NCBI RefSeq assembly: GCF_000720185.1
Contig: NZ_JOIY01000068.1
Coordinates: 1-34,525, forward strand
Source: Streptomyces sp. NRRL S-340
Lineage (GTDB): Bacteria > Actinomycetota > Actinomycetes > Streptomycetales > Streptomycetaceae
DNA length: 34,525 nt
Reading direction: 5' to 3'
Under the pieces are notes generated by a model. That model was given only the letters and a program-made list of their open reading frames with translations, had not been told where the DNA came from and did not search any database. Positions within the stretch are counted from its first letter, which is position 1. Each line of letters opens with the position of its first letter. Shown here one piece after another: positions 30,940-34,525 of this stretch. A program made the position numbers and the translations under genes.

Positions 30940-32322
30940 CTACCGGTTGGCCACCGCCTGCTTGACCAGCGTCTTTCCGAAGTCCCACATGAGTCCGCCG
31001 CCGTGCGCGTCGTCCATCACGGCGGTGAAGGCGTCCACGAACCGGTCGACGTCCTGCTCGCCGATGATGAGCGGCGGGATCAGCTTGATCACCTCCAGGT
31101 GGTCACCGGAGACCTGGGTGAGGATCCGGTGGCGCTGGAGCAGCGGGACGACCACCATCTGCGCGAACAGGCCCTTGCGGGCCGCCTGGAGCATGGTCCA
31201 CCGGCCGCGCAGCTTCAGCGACTTGGGCCTGCCGAACTCGATGCCGATCATCAGGCCCCGGCCGCGGACGTCGGCGAGCAGTTCGTACTTGTCGGTCAGC
31301 GCCGCCAGGCGGGACCTGAGCAGGTCGCCGGTGGCCCGCGCGTTGGCGACGATCTGCTCGTTCTCCATGACGGACAGGACGGCGAGGCCCGCCGCCATGG
31401 CCTGGGCGTTGGAGCCGAAGCTCGCCGAGTGCACCAGGACCCGGTCGATGGAGGAGTAGACCTTCTTGAAGATCCAGTCCTTGCCGAGGGTCGCGCTCAC
31501 CGGGACGTAGCCGCCCGACAGGGCCTTGGCCACGCACACCAGGTCCGGCTCGACGCCGTCCTCGTGCTGGTAGGCGTAGAAGTCGCCGGTGCGGCCGAGG
31601 CCGGTCTGCACCTCGTCGGCGATGAGCAGGGCCTTGTGCTTGTGCAGCAGCTCCTGCGCGGCCCGCAGGTAGCCGGGCGGTGTCTCGTGCACGCCCTTGC
31701 CCTGGATCGGCTCCACGATCAGGGCGGCCACGTCGCCCTTCTTCAGCTCGCGGGCGAGCGCGTCGAGGTCGCCGAGCGGGACGGCGGTGTCGGGCAGCAG
31801 CGGGGCGAAGCCGTCCCGGAAGCCCTCCTCGCCGTTCACGGACAGCGAGCCGGTGGTCAGCCCGTGGAAGGCGTGCTCGCAGTGCAGGACGCGGGGTTTC
31901 CCGGTGGCGCGGCGGGCGAACTTGAGCGCGGTCTCCACCGCCTCGGTGCCGCTGTTGCCGAAGAACACCCGGTCCAGGTGCGGACTGTGCGTGAGCAGCC
32001 GCTCCGCCAGCAGGCCGGGCAGCGGCTGGCAGTCGAAGCGGGTGAGGTCGGCGAGCTGGGCGTCCAGCACGTCGTGCAGGGCCCTGCGGACGACGGGGTG
32101 GTGCCGGCCGAGGCCCATCACCCCGAACCCGGCGAGCATGTCCAGGTAGTCGTTGCCGTCGGCGTCCCAGAAGTGCGCGCCCTCGGCCCGTTCGTAGACC
32201 TTGTCGAAACCGATGGTGTGCAGCATGCGCGGCAGCTGGTGGTTCAGGTGCTTGCTGTGCAGCTCGTAGCGCTCGGCGCCGCGCTCGGCCAGGAGGGCGC
32301 CGAGGTCGAACTCCGTGGTCAT
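30940..32322 (-). CDS. hpnO: Class III aminotransferase, HpnO-like
   Basis: This 460-residue fold-I PLP enzyme belongs to class III aminotransferases. It shows [15 protein letters not shown], the Asp motif [15 protein letters not shown], and the Schiff-base lysine K266 in [15 protein letters not shown]. The location beside dxs and ispG, with ATGA overlap to dxs (32322/32319), matches the Streptomyces hopanoid locus, where HpnO converts ribosylhopane-derived aldehyde to aminobacteriohopanetriol. Related class III enzymes (ornithine, acetylornithine and taurine aminotransferases) share the motifs, so the hopanoid assignment comes from context. The hopanoid cyclase and synthases are not in the window but may lie beyond ispG. 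Confidence 0.85.
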   Translation of the reverse strand: MTTEFDLGALLAERGAERYELHSKHLNHQLPRMLHTIGFDKVYERAEGAHFWDADGNDYLDMLAGFGVMGLGRHHPVVRRALHDVLDAQLADLTRFDCQPLPGLLAERLLTHSPHLDRVFFGNSGTEAVETALKFARRATGKPRVLHCEHAFHGLTTGSLSVNGEEGFRDGFAPLLPDTAVPLGDLDALARELKKGDVAALIVEPIQGKGVHETPPGYLRAAQELLHKHKALLIADEVQTGLGRTGDFYAYQHEDGVEPDLVCVAKALSGGYVPVSATLGKDWIFKKVYSSIDRVLVHSASFGSNAQAMAAGLAVLSVMENEQIVANARATGDLLRSRLAALTDKYELLADVRGRGLMIGIEFGRPKSLKLRGRWTMLQAARKGLFAQMVVVPLLQRHRILTQVSGDHLEVIKLIPPLIIGEQDVDRFVDAFTAVMDDAHGGGLMWDFGKTLVKQAVANR

Positions 32323-34325
32323 TCAGTTTTCTCCTTGACTGCCATGACGTCCCCGGCCGCGCCGGCGGCCTCGCCGGCCGCGGCGGGTTGCTGCGCCGGT
32401 ACGGTCCCGGTCACCGCCGGTACGGTCCCGGTCGTGGCCGGTACGGTCCCGGCCTGCTCCTGGGCGGCCAGGCTCGCGCTGATCCGGCCGGCCACCTCGA
32501 CCGGGGTCAGCCCGATGTCGGCCAGCACCTCCGCGCGCTTGGCGTGCGCGAGGAACTGCTCCGGGATGCCGAACCGCCGCACCGGTACGTCCACTTCGGC
32601 GTCGCCCAGGGCCAGCGCCACCGCGGAGCCGACGCCTGCGGCGCGGCTGTTGTCCTCGACCACGGCCACCAGCCGGTGCCCGGCGGCCAGACCGGGCAGC
32701 GCCGGGTCGACGGGCTTGACCCAGCGCGGGTCGACGACGGTGCAGCCGATGCCGCGCGCCCGGAGCAGCTCGGCGGCCCGCAGGCACACCGGCGCCATCA
32801 CGCCGACGGCCACCAGCAGCACCTCGGGCCGCTCCGCCCGGTGCAGCACGTCCATGCCGCCCACCCGGTCGACGGCCGGGATCTCCGGGCCCACCGACTC
32901 CTTCGGGAAGCGCACCAGCGTCGGCGCGTCGTCCACGGCGACCGCCTCGCGCAACTGGGCGCGCAACTGGTCGGCGTCGCGCGGCGCGGCGATCCTCAGC
33001 CCGGGCACGACCTGGAGGACGGACATGTCCCACATGCCGTTGTGGGAGGCGCCGTCCACACCGGTCACCCCGGCGCGGTCCAGCACGAAGGTGACGCCGC
33101 AGCGGTGCAGGGCCACGTCCATGAGCAGCTGGTCGAAGGCGCGGTTGAGGAAGGTGGCGTAGACGGCGACGACCGGGTGCAGGCCGCCGGTGGCCAGGCC
33201 TGCCGCCGAGACCGCGGCGTGCTGCTCGGCGATGCCGACGTCCCACACCCGGTCGGGGAACCGCTCGGCGAACTTGCCGAGGCCCACCGGGTGCAGCATG
33301 GCGGCCGTGATCGCCACGACGTCGTCGCGTTCCTCACCGATCCTGACGATCTCCTCGCCGAACACCGAGGTCCAGGACGGGCCGCCGGACGGGACGAGGG
33401 GCGCGCAGGTCAGCGGGTCCATCGCGCCGACGGTGTGGAAGTGGTCCTCCTCGTTGGCGAGGGCCGGCCCGTAGCCGCGGCCCTTCTCGGTGAGGCAGTG
33501 CACGAGGACCGGCCCGTGGAAGCGTTTGGCGCGGCGCAGCGCCGACTCCAGGGCGCGCAGGTCGTGGCCGTCGATCGGGCCGAGGTACTTCAGGCCCAGG
33601 TCCTCGAACATGCCCTGCGGCGCGAAGGCGTCCTTGAAGCCCTTCTTCGCGCCGTGCAGCGACTCGTAGAGGGTGCCGCCGACGACGGGTGTGCGCTGGA
33701 GCACGTCCTTGCCCCAGGCCAGGACCTTCTCGTAGCCGTCGGTGGTGCGCAGGGCGGCCAGGTGGTTGGCGAGGCCGCCGATGGTCGGCGCGTAGGAGCG
33801 CTCGTTGTCGTTGACGACGATGATCAGCGGCCGGTCGCGGGCGGCGGCGATGTTGTTGAGCGCCTCCCAGGCCATGCCGCCGGTCAGCGCGCCGTCCCCG
33901 ATGACGGCGACGACATGCCCCTCGCCGCCTCGTACCTGCCGCGCCTTGGCGAGGCCGTCGGCCCAGCCGAGCGCGGTGGAGGCGTGGCTGTTCTCGATGA
34001 CGTCGTGCTCGGACTCCTCGCGGGAGGGGTACCCGGACAGGCCGCCCTTGCTCCGCAGCTTGGAGAAGTCCTGACGCCCCGTCAGCATCTTGTGGACGTA
34101 ACTCTGGTGGCCGGTGTCCCACAGGATGCGGTCCACCGGTGAATCGAAGACCCGGTGCAGGGCGACGGTGAGTTCCACCACCCCCAGGTTGGGCCCGAGA
34201 TGACCGCCGGTCCTGGCCACCGCCTGCACCAGGAAGTCACGTATCTCCTCGGACAGTTCGCCGAGTTCCGCCTCGGACAGCGCCTTCAGGTCGCGTGGTC
34301 CCCGGATGTTCTCCAGAATGGTCAC
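32319..34325 (-). CDS. dxs: 1-deoxy-D-xylulose-5-phosphate synthase
   Basis: This 668-residue ThDP enzyme condenses pyruvate and glyceraldehyde 3-phosphate to DXP, the first step of the MEP isoprenoid pathway. It shows [53 protein letters not shown], the ThDP motif [40 protein letters not shown] and [13 protein letters not shown]. It ends with a 45-residue Ala/Thr/Pro-rich tail that includes a 21-bp repeat (see 32395-32457), longer than usual. It overlaps the aminotransferase start by ATGA and lies 30 bp after ispG. This is probably a second copy of dxs devoted to hopanoids, since Streptomyces often encode a housekeeping dxs elsewhere; that copy was not seen. Confidence 0.97.
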   Translation of the reverse strand: MTILENIRGPRDLKALSEAELGELSEEIRDFLVQAVARTGGHLGPNLGVVELTVALHRVFDSPVDRILWDTGHQSYVHKMLTGRQDFSKLRSKGGLSGYPSREESEHDVIENSHASTALGWADGLAKARQVRGGEGHVVAVIGDGALTGGMAWEALNNIAAARDRPLIIVVNDNERSYAPTIGGLANHLAALRTTDGYEKVLAWGKDVLQRTPVVGGTLYESLHGAKKGFKDAFAPQGMFEDLGLKYLGPIDGHDLRALESALRRAKRFHGPVLVHCLTEKGRGYGPALANEEDHFHTVGAMDPLTCAPLVPSGGPSWTSVFGEEIVRIGEERDDVVAITAAMLHPVGLGKFAERFPDRVWDVGIAEQHAAVSAAGLATGGLHPVVAVYATFLNRAFDQLLMDVALHRCGVTFVLDRAGVTGVDGASHNGMWDMSVLQVVPGLRIAAPRDADQLRAQLREAVAVDDAPTLVRFPKESVGPEIPAVDRVGGMDVLHRAERPEVLLVAVGVMAPVCLRAAELLRARGIGCTVVDPRWVKPVDPALPGLAAGHRLVAVVEDNSRAAGVGSAVALALGDAEVDVPVRRFGIPEQFLAHAKRAEVLADIGLTPVEVAGRISASLAAQEQAGTVPATTGTVPAVTGTVPAQQPAAAGEAAGAAGDVMAVKEKTE
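32395..32457. repeat. 21-bp tandem repeat in the Dxs tail
   Basis: Three units starting at 32395, 32416 and 32437 share GCCGGTACGGTCCCGG. In the dxs frame each gives seven residues of the type GTVPAxT. The period is a codon multiple, so copy number can vary without breaking the frame. The region is beyond the catalytic domains. Confidence 0.9.
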
Positions 34326-34355
34326 GCTCGGCCCCCTCTCGGTCCGTGCCGTACG

Positions 34356-34525
34356 TCAACTCACCGTCACGGTCGGTGTTCCCGTGGCGGCGGGGGCGTC
34401 TGCCGCGACGCCGTCCTCCTCCATCCGCTCGGCGAGCTTCATCGCCTCTTCGATCAGGGTCTCCACGATCTTCGACTCGGGCACCGTCTTGATGACCTCG
34501 CCCTTGACGAAGATCTGCCCCTTGC
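34356..34525 (-). CDS. ispG: 4-hydroxy-3-methylbut-2-en-1-yl diphosphate synthase, C-terminal end
   Basis: The last 55 codons of a gene that continues beyond the window encode [34 protein letters not shown] and a short acidic/Ala tail ending TVTVS. This is the conserved C-terminus of IspG (GcpE), the Fe-S enzyme that forms HMBPP late in the MEP pathway. The stop TGA is at 34358-34356 and the dxs ATG follows 30 bp later on the same strand. ispG and dxs are therefore cotranscribed with the HpnO-like aminotransferase. Confidence 0.93.
   Translation of the reverse strand, partial: KGQIFVKGEVIKTVPESKIVETLIEEAMKLAERMEEDGVAADAPAATGTPTVTVS

Overview
The window is a high-GC actinobacterial chromosome segment, almost certainly Streptomyces. 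Grounds: very strong G/C bias, GTG/TTG starts, a conservon (CvnA-D) operon, a chitinase preceded by DasR-type direct repeats, and a right edge carrying ispG-dxs-class III aminotransferase, which in Streptomyces borders the hopanoid cluster. From memory the right edge resembles the S. coelicolor SCO6767-SCO6771 neighbourhood; this was not checked by alignment. I saw no transposase, integrase, CRISPR array, rRNA or replication origin.

Layout. 1-2.2 kb: tRNA-Pro(GGG), then a two-gene split transketolase read from an apparent SoxR-type promoter (18-bp palindrome inside a 19-bp spacer, leaderless start). 2.2-6.2 kb, minus strand: MFS exporter, MmcQ/YjbR protein with a DNA-damage-type promoter motif, GNAT acetyltransferase, a repeat-rich gap (heptanucleotide array, 164-bp inverted-repeat element, 20-bp-stem hairpin) and a LysR regulator. 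6.4-8.9 kb: tdh and kbl, the threonine-to-glycine pathway. 9.2-14 kb: conservon cvnA-B-C-D followed by a GAF protein. 14.5-16.2 kb: secreted GH18 chitinase with its operator and promoter. 16.4-20 kb, minus strand: lipoprotein, Trm11-like RNA methyltransferase, secreted adenosine deaminase. 20.1-21.5 kb: a VWA protein behind a good PafBC/RecA-NDp-type promoter motif. 21.6-26.1 kb: a tightly coupled three-gene operon: an ATP-grasp/PLP-decarboxylase fusion, a small transglutaminase-like protein and a membrane three-histidine-box oxygenase (desaturase/hydroxylase type). 26.3-30 kb: MBL hydrolase with divergent TetR, SGNH hydrolase, tyrosine phosphatase-like protein. 30.1-34.5 kb: small membrane protein and XRE-cupin regulator with twin operators, aminotransferase (HpnO-like), dxs, and the 3' end of ispG.

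The most likely undescribed system is the 21658-26086 operon. One polypeptide carries a carboxylate-activating ATP-grasp domain and a complete fold-III PLP decarboxylase, and is translationally coupled to a Cys-His-Asp protein, with a di-iron-type membrane enzyme just downstream. This could be a small pathway that activates and decarboxylates an amino acid and joins it to a lipid or peptide, but the product is unknown.

Two further themes run through the window. Six genes appear to be transcribed leaderless, several with recognisable stress-type control. Short tandem duplications (periods 7, 21, 25, 36 and 99 bp) also recur; two of them sit exactly on gene 3' ends. All calls come from reading the sequence; no database search was possible.
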